DNA of 64,000 bases from Chloranthus sessilifolius (Eukaryota; Streptophyta; Magnoliopsida; Chloranthales; Chloranthaceae). The stretch lies in NCBI GenBank assembly GCA_021018995.1, contig CM037590.1, positions 41,666,287 through 41,730,286 of the forward strand, given 5' to 3'. Below the pieces are notes generated by a model, which worked only from the letters and a program-made list of their open reading frames with translations, was not told the DNA's origin and searched no databases. This document shows positions 24,523-35,599 of this stretch, one piece after another. Numbering within the stretch: the stretch's first letter is position 1; each line of letters opens with the position of its first letter. The position numbers were made by a program, and so were the translations under genes.

Positions 24523-26530
24523 GATGACGAAGGTAGGAATTCCTCTTCTCTGTCACTATAATGGTCTTCTTATAAGCGGTGATGGCTTGTATAAAGATGG
24601 TCGGCGGAGGGTTATTAACATTTTGACCGGTGTTTCTTATGAATAATTCATAAGGCGAATGTCTGCTGTCAGTTTTGCGAGAGCAGATAAAATAGTTTTC
24701 CTAAAGTTCAATATGAAGATAGTGAACACCCTTGTGGTTGCCGACATTTTGGACTCTGATGATTTGGCCACCCTATTTACGTTTTATAAATCCAGGGTAG
24801 ACGTCATAAAGGTATTCATCATTAAAAAACCGTCATCCTTCCGAGTCGAAGCTGAACAAGTAGCTCTTGGCGAGACTAATTTTGTGAGTAACCATTCATT
24901 TCAGCCATGTAAGTTTGAGGAGGATGGAACTATATATGATATTATCCCGTTAGGCGATGACAATGATATTACAGCGAGCATGTCTGCTAGGAAAGCAATT
25001 ATTGATTTAAACAATGCTCCAATTGAATCATATGATGATCCACTAAAATATATGCATGGGTCACAACAATGTAGTCAAGGGTTAGACTACACTTCAGAAA
25101 GGTTGTGGATACCGACGGTTTCAGTCATATCTTTCCCGGTGGATGGACAACTTGGTTAACTCACGAATTATGTTATATCATGTCATCGATGGAGATTATC
25201 GGAGAAGCTCAACCTCATGTCCATATACATGAGCACCCCTTCGATGAAGGGTCTAGTCAACCACGCCAAAACCCCTTCGGTGAAGGATTTAGTCAAAGTC
25301 AACCACCTAAGAACACCGCTAGTGAATGGCGTAGTCATCCTCAACCCACTAATGAAGATACCTTAGAAGAAGATTATAAAAGTGAACCGGATGAATTTAT
25401 AAAAGAGAATGTGAAAATTTTTGTGAGACATTAATAATCTCCTAATAGATGGAGATTATGAAGTGTCAGAGACATCGGGTGACTCCTCCAATGAAGAGGT
25501 AAAAACTGAATACCGAAATTGAACGTTTAAAGTTTGAAAAATCTTTAGAGACAAATAAATATTTCGAAGAGCATTAAAAAAATACGCAATAGAGAAAAAC
25601 ATCTAAATTCGGTCTTTGAAAATCGCTAGTTATCGAGTGACAGTCAAATGCTACAAACCTTGTTGTTTATAGCGAATACATGCGTTTAAATTGACTGAGT
25701 TCGACTCTTTCAAAATCAATACATTCAATAGCACTCACACATGTGGGGCCGCTAAAATCGGACCCCACGATCACTATAATGTAATAATCTCCTTTGTCGC
25801 TAACTATATACGGGAGAAACTTATGGAAGGAATTGACTGCACACTGGCATCGATAATGTTTGATATTGTAAAAGCTTATAATATATAAATCTCATATGCT
25901 AAAGTTTGGAGGGAAAAAGAACTTGCCCTTGATGATATTAGAGACAGTTGGGAAGAATAATGTATGGATCTACCGGCCTACGTGAAGGAGATGGAGATAG
26001 TAGATCCTACTGTACAAACATCCTTTCAACTTACGCTTGACAGTAAGTTTCAAAGATTTTTTTAGAGTTTTATCCTGTGCATCGGAAGCTACCGCAATAC
26101 ACTTCATCGCATATTTCTTGTAGATGACACACACCTACGGGGACGTTTCGAAGGGATCCTACTTATTACCTTGACGCAAGGCGGTAATAGCCATATATTG
26201 CCGTTAGCATTTGCCATCGTCAAGTTAGAAAAAGATGATACGTGGATGTAATTTTTTGAACGAGTCGCTGCGTTTGTGATCGGTGAGTTTACCGAAGATT
26301 TTGCTATTATCACCGATTCGAAAGTGATTTTTTCAACTCAAAAAGTCAATATCGCATCGACCACATCTCCAAGAAATCCCACACCCTTAGACATTTGAAA
26401 TATTTTACCGAAAACTAATGCTCTCAGCAACTCCTTTCAAGTTGGGCTAACGGTATCGTAGAGATACAAAATGTCACTGAGAGAACATTTGGCAACAGCT
26501 CGGTATACGATCATCTTGACAACTTGTTGA
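24523..26530 (+). pseudogene. Decayed MuDR/MULE transposase
   Basis: Pieces in order: an N-terminal 'LLCHYNG..GDGLYKDGRRRV' domain, 'VFLKFNMKI..DILDSDDLATL' (MuDR N-terminal type), a low-complexity segment with repeated 'P(F/S)xEGxSQP' (25230-25330), a linker near 25690-25880 with 'CGAAKIGPHDHYN', and the start of the DDE core 'FLVDDTHLRGRFEGILLITLTQGGNSHILPLAFAIV' near 26120-26230. The family normally reads DGTHLKG there. 'ITDSKVIF' (about 26310) and a possible third acidic region follow. Stops at about 25165, 25433, 25886, 25960 and 26250, plus frameshifts, mean no functional protein is made. Family assignment rests on the core motif and the 9-bp target duplication. Confidence 0.8.
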
Positions 26531-26647
26531 AATGAACTATAATAAAAAAGAAAGGACTCAGTCTCATACTAGCACGGATTGTTTAAATGTTAAATAAACT
26601 GTAATATATAATCATGCTGAGATAACGATGTCGTCCTTAGAAAGATT

Positions 26648-26801
26648 CAATATCGACTATATATACAGTCGATATCGACTGTATATAAAATCGATATCAA
26701 CTATAAATACAATCGTTATCGACCGTATATATAGTCGATATCGACTCTATATACAGTCGATAACAATTTTATATACGATCAATATCGATTGTATTTAGAG
26801 T
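26648..26801. repeat. Right 22-bp subterminal array of the MULE (7 units)
   Basis: Seven consecutive 22-bp units (exactly 154 bp) of the same two-palindrome design as 24358-24445. Degeneracy is spread over all units, but the 22-bp register is kept throughout. Confidence 0.9.
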
Positions 26802-27567
26802 AACCTTAAAAAATTATATCAAAATGTACACCGACGAAAAAAGAAGAAAAAATTCTACATAAATGGAAGATAATTTTATTTCTAACTTACAGATTTGATA
26901 GCTTGAAGATTGAAAAACGGAAACCCGGCGACTACGAATCGACACCGCTTCTCCACGAACTTTGAACGAAAAAGTAAAAAAGATAAACAGTAAAGAGTTG
27001 AATAAAGGACAGCTATTTATTACATTGGGAGTAATTTCGACACTTCTTAAAGGCGGGCGACAGCTCGGCACGTAGCGGGTCAGTTTGGATAAAGGTGAAA
27101 ATATATGGTCTCTGATATAAAAGGTGTATCTGATAGGGTCGATCAGGTAAATCTTCTTAGATTTTGATTGCACGTGGTACAAATCCCAAAAAGTGACCTT
27201 AAAATCAGGTTTGAGCATGATGAGTGCCACATGATTTTTTGATCAACTTTTTTAGATGTGCCACATGAAATCAAAATCTAATCGTCTGAAGCTACTCTAG
27301 GTTCATTTTGTAGAGGCTTGGGAGGAATAAATATCTTCCTCATTTGATTCAAAGCAAACCATGAGTTTTAAAGTGTAGGCCCCTCAAAGATTCGGCAGGC
27401 GCATTTAAAGGTACTCTTCAAGGATTTGATGCTCACAAATATCAGCACATCTTCCAAGGCTGGCAAAGGGAGATTGACGCGTGCACTGACGGCGGTGCTC
27501 AACTCGAGTACATGATATACCAACTTTTTCTTTTTATGGCAGATTGATGCAAATATGATTTTAAATA

Positions 27568-28085
27568 AAGAAAAATTTTAAATAATTCGTGAACTTTCAC
27601 CCCGTCATTAATAACGCACATAAATTATTACTCATATCTAATAGGCTTCCAAAGTACACATAATCTCATCAACTAAACTCCTACCTTCATCTTCCGTTAA
27701 TATGTAAACGGAAAATGTTGAGTTAGCATATAACACCCCAAAATAGCATGCGTAGCATGCCAACGTGGCGAGGACTTAGCAAGTGCAACTATTGATTAGA
27801 CTTGCCCTCGCCGCGTTGGCATGTCATGCACGTTAATGTGGCATACAACACCCCAAATCAACAGTCACGCCTGCAAAGTCCTCATCACAGTGGCATGTCA
27901 TGCACACTATTTTGGGGTGTTGTATGCCAACTCAGTATTTTCCGTTCGTTCATTTACAGAAGGTGACGGTAGGAGTTTAATTGATGAACGTATATGTACT
28001 TTGGGTGCCTATTAGATTGGAGCAATAGTTTAGGTGCATTATTAATGACGGGGTGAAAGTTGAGGAATTATTTTAAAATTTCCCC
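27568..28085. mobile_element. MULE-type MITE, 518 bp, 9-bp target duplication
   Basis: A long palindrome: 'AACTTTCACCCCGTCATTAA' near 27592 pairs with 'TTAATGACGGGGTGAAAGTT' near 28042. AACACCCCAAA/TTTGGGGTGTT blocks pair inside. A perfect 9-bp duplication TTTTAAATA lies at 27559-27567 and 28086-28094. The right terminus reads GGGGAAATTTT on the minus strand, like the MULE terminus. Non-coding. Confidence 0.85.
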
Positions 28086-29463
28086 TTTTAAATATACATA
28101 TAGGGATATCTCTCGGCCGATACCATATTATCCCTAGTTCGATATAGTGTCAAATATCAGGGCCAATTAGTCAAATATCAGGTCACATGACTCACATTGG
28201 CCCACCCGTATCCGATATGAATCAAGCATAACACCAATTAAAATGCCTTCCGGATTTTTTATCTACATTTTGTAATATTTTAAAATAAATAGGATGCATT
28301 AACATGGGCGAATTTGTCCAGTACATATCCCATATATATTAGACCCGGCCGATATGTAACTATGTAAACTTGTGATGATGATGGATGGCTCATTCACTAA
28401 GGGTGATGTCCAAATCGGTGACGTACTTTCTATACTTGCCAGTCTAATTAATATATGTCCAACTTTAAAGGTTTTAACAGTTGGTAGGAAGAATATTGAG
28501 CCGTTCACCTCAGGTATATAATACCAATCACACCTACTCTTTATTTTGGACCACTGGCAACATATCTTTTTAACACAAAATCAGTGAGAATTTGGAAATA
28601 TGCATCCGCTGATTTTTGTGCTCATAAATGACTGTGAGCCTGCATGCCAATGACCATTTTGGGTAAAGGAGATTGACCCAATCACTAACACTTGATTCGT
28701 AGGCCACAATTCACAGATCAATGAATTGGCATTGGCTTGTGGCTGGAACTTAAGTATCGGCCCTCTCTCGGGTAATGGTCAAGTCTTACCATTTAAAACT
28801 AAATTTTCGATCCTATCCCATCTGTTGTCCTTAGAAAGGGAATGCACCACGAGTCCAACTAATCATTAACCACTCCTCAGTTAATACTTTGTTGCACGAA
28901 AAGGGAATACATTAATTAATGAAAGTTGAAATTTTCATGCATGCGGACTCTGTCCTTGCCTCTTTAGCCATTTCAACATGAAAAATATACTAATTTTGGG
29001 GAACATCATGGCGTGCCCATTTGTAGGCCCGTATAAGTGTCGGGTGGCCTTAAAAGCCTTGTCCAATCTGATCCTAAATCTTAAGGCTAAAACTAAATTT
29101 TGAGGTCGCTAAGATAAGGCTTAAGTCAGCCAATCAGTTGGACCTGACCATTACACGTCATTGCTAATCTTGCATCATATAGAGTTAGTTACGCTTATTA
29201 AATGACTTATATACTTTAGTCTTTTTTTCCCGGTAATTAAACTTGAATCCCTTATTAGTCTCCTCAATTTTTTTGAACTATGCTAACCTCTTCCATTTTT
29301 CGAAGAGCTCAGAGTGAAACAAGAATTCTTCAACTAAATGATCAAAATGGGGCTCAACTGATTTTGCCTTAGATGCAAGGGCTCCAAAAGTGAGTACTAA
29401 CTAATAAAAGTTGAAGCCAAGATTTCCTTGCATCCAATGGTTTCAAAATCAGTTGAATCACAT

Positions 29464-30385
29464 TTAGAGTTCAACTAGTTGGATGGGGGCACCTTGTGAC
29501 GGGGGACATGCGGCGTGGCCATCCGGGTCAGCCGCAGGGCTACTTCTTCTTGCATCGATGAGGGCATGCGGCGTGACCATCCGGGTCAGCTGTAGGGTCA
29601 CTTGTGCACTTGTGTTTCGCATGGGGGCATTAGTGGATTGAAGTCGGGGCATCGTAGGTACGTCGTCAAGCCATGAGAGTTGCGCCGTAGACACTCCGAG
29701 TGTGTTGTCGTGGGCCACGAGAGTACGCGGCATGGCGGTATATGAGAGTTCGCGATCGTTCGCGACATGGTCGCATGGAGAGATGATGTGAGCGTATGGG
29801 TGTGGAGGATGACACTATGTGCCACGGGAGAGAGTGTGTATCATAGTGATATATCAAACCAATACCTTTGAGGTCCTCTCATTCCTTTCCTCCAAGTGTT
29901 ATTTAACCCTTATATATACTGATTGTAGCCCAGTTACTCTATGTCATACTATTATATGTGTCATTAGCCTCGGTGTACTGGTATACTAACACGTGCATGC
30001 ACGTGCATCCGAACCTTGCATTCACAAGAAGTGTTGCTTGATTGCTCTAGGACGCATTGGTTGTACTGCCTAGAGCCATCGTGTTTGGGGTAGTTCCGAC
30101 CACCTCCACGGTGCGGGTCAACTCCGAAAGGAGGCCGACCCTATACTCGTCACTGCACATCGCACTCTTAGTCGCCTTTAGGAATCCGTACATTGTTACT
30201 TGGTCTAGTATATAGATTGACTTAGCTTGGGAAGCTAAGTGTCGCACGCGAGTGCACGTCGCAAAAAATGACTCCGTGACAACCTCCCCTGCCAAGCCTC
30301 TATCTAACTCCGCCCTTTTGTTCCTAGTATCATCATTTTTTCCTAAGATTATAGTCCAATTTATGAAAGTGACAGGATCATCCAT
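29464..30385. other. GC-richer intronic segment with an imperfect tandem repeat
   Basis: Two copies of a 41-bp unit (CATGCGGCGTG.CCATCCGGGT type) lie at 29505-29545 and 29563-29603. A 112-codon open frame on the minus strand (30047-30385) has no similarity I recognise. It ends exactly where the hAT MITE begins, so it may be part of an older unidentified repeat. Confidence 0.4.
29990..30005. promoter_or_regulatory. G-box / RY / G-box palindrome
   Basis: CACGTGCATGCACGTG is a perfect 16-bp palindrome: two CACGTG G-boxes flank a GCATGC/CATGCA (RY) core. G-boxes and RY elements are known sites for bZIP and B3 (ABI3/FUS3/LEC2) regulators in seeds. That this copy is functional is inference. Confidence 0.45.
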
Positions 30386-30391
30386 TATGTT

Positions 30392-30790
30392 TAGGGATGT
30401 TAGCAGGTCAAGTTTCAGCCCAGGCTTGGCCCGAATGGACCGGGTTCGGGCCTAATATTTTAAGTCATTTAATAAACGGGTCGGGCTGAGCTAAGCTCGG
30501 ATAAGAAACGGGTTCGGATTCGAGCTGCAAAGTGTAAGTCTGAACCCAGACCGGCCCAATAAAATGAGGCCATTCTAAAAAAAACTCTTAAAAAACTACT
30601 TCAAAAATATTTAAAATTCGGCCTGAACCTGGCCCGGCCCAGATAGCTAACCGGGCCAGGTTCAGCTACAACATTTAGAAATTGGGTTGGGCCCGGCCCG
30701 ACCCGATTAGCTATCGGGCGGATTCGGGCATTCATTATTTCTTTTTAAAAAAACGGGTCTATAAAAAATCTCGGCCCATTGACAGCCCTA
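30392..30790. mobile_element. hAT-type MITE with perfect 8-bp target duplication
   Basis: The ends are TAGGGATGTTAGCAGG and, inverted, TAGGGCTGTCAATGGG. Subterminal CCCGGCCC/GGGCCGG motifs are present. ATTATGTT flanks both sides (30384-30391 and 30791-30798). It lies about 470 bp before exon 2. Confidence 0.88.
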
Positions 30791-31262
30791 ATTATGTTCA
30801 CATGAGGCACACGGGCCGATCGTCTACATGGATTCATTCTACAATCAGATAAAAAGAACGTTTCTACAACGTGAGTAAGAGCTTAAAAGGGCTAAAATCT
30901 ATTTACGTTTTCCCTTTTAGGGTGCTTGTAGGCTCTTAATAAACATGGGTTGGGCCTGGTTAGGCGAAAATGAAAGTCGATCTGATCCTTTGGGCCTTTC
31001 ACCCGACCCAAACCAAACCAGACCTTTGGGTCAGTGACTCAGTGGTTCAAGCCCAACCCAAAGGGTTAATCTTAAATGCTCATCCCGGTTTAAAAGCCAG
31101 GACAGGTGGGTTCAGAGGCATAGCCAGGATGGCCAATAGATCTTAATAGTCATTTTACCGTTATCTAACAGTCGCTCATCTCTAACACTAGCTATATTTC
31201 ATTTGCTTTCTATATATATCTGAAGAATGTTGGTGACTGATCTCAATGAGTCAATGGTACAG

Positions 31263-31792
31263 GGCAGCGCAACAGCAACTCCACAGTGCGCGAGCAGGAC
31301 CGGTACATGCCTATTGCCAATGTGATCCGTATCATGCGTAAGATCCTTCCGTCACATGCCAAGATATCGGACGACGCTAAAGAAACGATACAAGAATGTG
31401 TGTCTGAATACATAAGTTTCATAACTAGTGAAGCAAACGAGCGTTGCCAGCGAGAACAGCGCAAGACCGTGACGGCCGAGGACTTGTTATGGGCCATGAG
31501 CAAGCTAGGATTCGATGATTATGTCGAGCCCCTTGCCGTTTACTTGCAGCGGTACCGCGAATCCGATGGGGACACCCGGGGGTCGATGAGGCTGGAGCAA
31601 TTGCCAAGGCGGGGCACGGTAATGGGTCCGCCAGGATCCGTAATTTATGGGTCTGCATTGACCCCGGGACATCAGAATGGGTTTTTAGGAGGAATGATGG
31701 GGGATGGTTACTTTACAGATGGGGCAGGGGCAAGCTCATCCGGCCAAGTGACATTGGCTAGTTTTGATCCTTATGAATCTCACCATGGCTAG
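31263..31792 (+). CDS. L1L: NF-YB (LEC1-LIKE/NF-YB6 type), exon 2 with the histone-fold domain
   Basis: This encodes residues 18-193 of a CCAAT-binding factor subunit B. The domain opens '[18 protein letters not shown]' and runs through '[15 protein letters not shown]' to '[14 protein letters not shown]', a complete histone fold (about residues 28-118). It would dimerise with NF-YC and bind DNA with NF-YA. 'KISDDAKE' has Asp at residue 54, the position equal to Asp55 of Arabidopsis LEC1, which sets LEC1-type factors apart from other NF-YBs (they have Lys). LEC1-type factors drive embryo and seed-maturation programmes. The tail contains 'HQNGF' and a Ser/Gly-rich end. The acceptor is TACAG at 31258-31262. 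No in-frame ATG precedes the domain in this exon (in-frame TGA at 31247), so it needs the upstream exon. It looks intact. Confidence 0.93.
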
Positions 31793-33139
31793 CTTTGATG
31801 CTTATCTCATGACTAGAGAACTATGGTATTAGTTTCTTAAATAACTATGGTAAGAAGAGGGATTGCCTTGTGTTTGTTGGATTTTAAATTTTCATAAGTG
31901 AGGCCATATGATGCCTTAATTATTTTGGATGGATGAGAAATTGAGAATGAGTTTCACACCATTTATGAATCTCACACCGTTCAGTTTGTTTTATTTGTGG
32001 ACCTAGATTGTATCCAATCTTTGAGGCCGGGTTGAAATGTTAGGTGAAATTGTTCTTTCTACAAGGACTGCTATGTTAACTTTTTTTCCTGTTTGGGCCA
32101 GCCGACTCGGACCTGCCTTAAACGGGTGGCTTTTATTTGGGTTTTTGAAGATAGTTCATGCCCTGCCTGGCTCACTAGTCGGGCCAGGCCTGGCTAACCC
32201 ATTTATATTGGACTTACCTATCTTAACCCATTTCAGGACAGGTCGGGCCAGGTCAAGCCCAGCCAATTGAGACCTAAGATAGAGGTACTTCCTATGACTA
32301 TTAAACTAGAAATGGGTGCTTTTGTTCTTCCGTTAAATGAATGGTAACAGTGGTTTATACTTTCCTTTGCTTTTAAACAATATGGCTGCTACCAATTGAG
32401 CAATAGCTCAATTGCTATCCTCTCACTTTCTGTGAGATACGGCTGTGAGTTCTAGACTCTATTTGTTTCCTCCCTTTATACTAACAAAGGTAAGTGATTT
32501 ATTGTCATACCCAAGAATTTTTATCCAATCTCAATGGCCTAAAATTTCATATTGTAATATCGCACACTTGTTAAGACAATAAGCGGACATACATAGCTTA
32601 TAAGATCTTACATATAACTGAGCTCCCAAAAATCGTGAACCAAATTTCTTCTCACATTCAAATTTCCCATCATTAGGCTTACATTTAATTTTGAATCCAT
32701 TATGCAAATTGACCATAAATTAAAGTAAGACTAATTGCTAAAAAGTCTTTCTAACAATTTAATACATACCTGATATAGTCTATCTGGTCATCCACGTCGT
32801 CAGCCTCATAAACCGCATAATCTACCATGCATCAAGTCCATCAGACAATGTAGTCCATATCTTCACCTGCAACTGTTAATTTTTGGGCAAGGGATGAGTT
32901 TACTCAATCACGTAAATTCAGTAGGTTGCACAACCGATCCACCACAATCTATCTAGGTGATCGTGAGTGCAACTTCGTGAGTGAAAGTGAATCCTTTACA
33001 ATTTCATATACACAATATAATAAAAAATTTCATAAACATTGCATAACTATAAAACTGAAATAACGTAACAAATATCAGTGCATATGATGCTTCTAATGTT
33101 TATCACTTTTCTTACTTATCTTGTCAACTTAACTTACGT
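31793..33139. other. 3' region of the NF-YB gene and intergenic DNA
   Basis: The proximal part is presumably 3' UTR. A GGGCCAGGCCTGG-type hAT-like remnant lies at 32085-32275. No other gene is supported up to the gypsy target site at 33140. Confidence 0.45.
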
Positions 33140-33144
33140 GTCAT

Positions 33145-34533
33145 TGATGAGTAGTGAAATATGATGATATTTCACCCCTAAATACCTATATTTAGCCGTC
33201 CGATGAAGGCTATCTGATGAGATTTGCTAGATTTGAAGTGTTTCAGGTAAATACAGTCCAAGTTTCTAAAACAGCCCAAGAATCCCGAAAATAATGTCAA
33301 AACACTGCTATTTTGGGTCATTGAGAACTTAGTGCGACTTGCAGCTCAATTTGGACCTTCAAGACGTCAGATTCAGGAAATTGCTAAAACATAAAAGTTG
33401 TAGAGCTCGTCGTCAGCTTTCCAACGCTTCAAGAATCACCTCAATCCGAGTTCGGTACAGAAAATTATGAGCAAAATACCGAGGCAGTATCTGATGCAAA
33501 GCTAGGCGGGAATTCACGAAAATTACTCTTAGATGTCAATCGAGAGAGGTATTAGGGTTAGGCTATTATAAAAAGGGAAGCCACGAGTTTCTTAGGGGGA
33601 TTATTATTTTTTGCAATTAGAATATTATTCATTCTTTCTTTTTAGTTTTTAGGGCTCTTCACTTTGGGGAATATTTTCTTCATCTTTTCAAGTCTTCTTC
33701 TCTCCTTCTTGGGTTTATTCAGTAGATTGTACTGATTTGCATTATTTTTCTGAGAAATTCATAGATTGTATTTAGGAAAAACAATTGCAAATATCTTTTG
33801 GAAGAAATAAAGAGGAATGACTTTGAAGAAAAAGGAGATCAAACACCAAAGATGGCTTAAATCGATGAATCGGGAAGATCGATCCCCAGATAAGTACGTA
33901 TGTTTATGATTAACACCACAGTCTATTATTGTTATCATGGAATCGTTTTGCTCAAAGTTTGTGTGATTGAAAATATTTTAAATGCTTTGTTATGACCGTT
34001 GATTGCGGCTGTGATCAATTCAGTAATCGCTAGATCTGGACCTGCAGTGATCTAGTAGAGAGCGATTATGTCTTGATTGTCGTGATCTAAATATCATGAG
34101 ATACGCTTATGCTTTTTACATGACTCATACCGATGTTAAATTTGAGTCATTGTTTTTAGATAGGTATCTTGGGATTGATGATCATATTTTATTTCAAGTC
34201 ATTTTTCTAGATGAATGATGGTGTGAATGATGATTTAATGAAAGCGTGGGTTTTAATGATAGAAAAGAGTGCGAATGGGTAGCATATTCCTTGATCTCAT
34301 TTTAATATTGTTAGTAGATTTATCGGTAATTAATTGTTTAGATTAATTTATTTTTCGCATTTAGGAAAAGTGCGTTAAGTTTTTGGTAAAATTGAATCGC
34401 TTTGGTACTTCCTTAGGGACGTTTTAAAATCTCTAAAGAATTAATTAAAATTCACGTTTCCTGTGGGTTCGACACTCTGTTCTTCGCATACTGATAGATC
34501 TTGTGCACTTGAGGTTACATTCTAAATCGATCA
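33145..34533 (+). repeat. Gypsy 5' LTR
   Basis: TG...CA, 1389 bp. Compared with 43220-44625, long blocks are identical (for example about 240 bp from 33285). Most differences elsewhere are 1-4 bp indels, often in homopolymers. Confidence 0.95.
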
Positions 34534-34537
34534 AGTT

Positions 34538-34552
34538 TTTGGCACTTGGGAA
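34538..34552 (+). promoter_or_regulatory. Degenerate gypsy primer-binding site
   Basis: TTTGGCACTTGGGAA sits just inside the 5' LTR where Athila-like elements usually have a TTTTGGCGCCG-type site. Only the TTTGGC core is kept. Confidence 0.45.
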
Positions 34553-34589
34553 ATCGGTGAAATTTTAATTAATTCGGATAGGGATTTTT

Positions 34590-35009
34590 CTGTTTTGAGT
34601 GTTTAAAAAAAATAAAAATAAAAAAAAATAATAATTATTAAAATTTATTTCCCTTATTTTTCTCTCTTTGATAAGATTTTGTGGAGTCTTTTTAGGAAGT
34701 TTAGATTTTTAGGATACCTTCCTTAGGAAATTTAGGAAAAAGAGTTTATTAGAACTTCTTATTTTAGATTTGGTAGGACTCTTTTTCCTTATTTTCCTCT
34801 TTTAGATATTTTTAGGATTTTCTAAATTTAGTCATTAACTTTTGTGGGACTTTTGTTTTAGGATTTTTAGGAATCTTTCATTCTTCTCCTTATTTTTCTC
34901 TTTTAGGAAAGATTTTATAGGATTTTCAATTTTAATTTTTAATTTTCGAATTTAATAAAAAAAAAAAAAAAAAATTAAAATTAAAAAAAAAATTTAAAAA
35001 TTTAATTCG

Positions 35010-35062
<53 letters not shown>

Positions 35063-35310
35063 AAAAATTTAATTAATTTAAATTCGAATTTTAATTTTAA
35101 TTTGAATTTAAAAAAAAAAAAAAAAAAAAAAAAATTTTTTTTAATTTAAATTCGAATTTTAATTTTAATTTGAATTTTAAAAAAAAAAAAAAAAAAAAAA
35201 AATTTAATTAATTAATTAATTAATTTAAATTTTAATTTTAATTTTAATTTGAATAAAAAAAAATTAATTTAAATTTGAATTTTAATTAAAAAAAAAAAAA
35301 AAAGAAGAAA
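34590..35310. repeat. AT-rich, poly(A)-studded gypsy leader
   Basis: At least four imperfect copies of a unit made of TTAATTAATTTAAATTCGAA, a TTTTAATTTTAATTTGAA part and a 15-45 base A-run lie between 34950 and 35300. An earlier part (34660-34930) repeats TTTAGGA/TTTTAGG motifs. Non-coding. Confidence 0.7.
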
Positions 35311-35599
35311 TCTTTCCTGCTGATATTGGCTACTGTTTATCATCTTTGTTTAAATCGTTTGAAGCAGAATTTTGTGGGTTTGTTGTGGATTCTTCAACCC
35401 TGTTTGTGAGTGTTGGTGTATGAGCTTTACTCGTTCTCATCACCCACATCTGCTACCGTTTAATCTTGAGATCGAAAGAGCTTGAGAGAATCAAGAGTCG
35501 TAGGAATCAATATCAACAAATGAGACCATGGCGGCATAAAGGCAAGAGATGAGAATAACAATGGGAATGTCAATAATGGAAATAATAGGAACAATAATT

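Larger units (their letters stand above)
23845..27156 (+). mobile_element. Mutator-like element (MULE) with 22-bp subterminal arrays
   Basis: The ends are GGGGAAATTTACCTGATCG and, inverted, GAAGATTTACCTGATCG. The inverted terminal repeats extend about 80-100 bp (23845-23930 with 27075-27156). A perfect 9-bp target duplication TTAGATTTT (23836-23844 and 27157-27165) is diagnostic for MULEs. Inside are a decayed MuDR-type transposase and two arrays of 22-bp units flanking it. Confidence 0.85.
23697..27410. mobile_element. Palindromic MITE split by a MULE insertion
   Basis: The left arm (23697-23835) and right arm (27166-27410) are inverted relatives: CTTTAAATGCGC / GCGCATTTAAAG and CCGAATCTTTGAGGG / CCCCTCAAAGATTCGG. 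The right arm also carries the 'CATGAAATCAAAATCTAATCG' type of motif seen in the other palindromic MITEs. Between the arms sits the MULE with its own 9-bp target duplication, so this was the older insertion. Confidence 0.65.
22216..31262 (+). other. Intron 1 of the NF-YB gene, about 9.05 kb, filled with transposons
   Basis: GT (22216) to AG (31262). It contains an older palindromic MITE split by a 3.3-kb MULE (23697-27410), a 518-bp MULE-type MITE (27568-28085), a GC-richer segment (29464-30385) and a hAT MITE (30392-30790). 22216-23696 and 28095-29463 hold no gene I can recognise. Confidence 0.75.

Noticed and set aside
31286..31792. NF-YB reading frame taken as starting at GTG 31286
   Set aside because: Nuclear plant genes very rarely use GTG, and the frame continues upstream to a plausible splice acceptor. 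The ATG at 31227 is out of frame.
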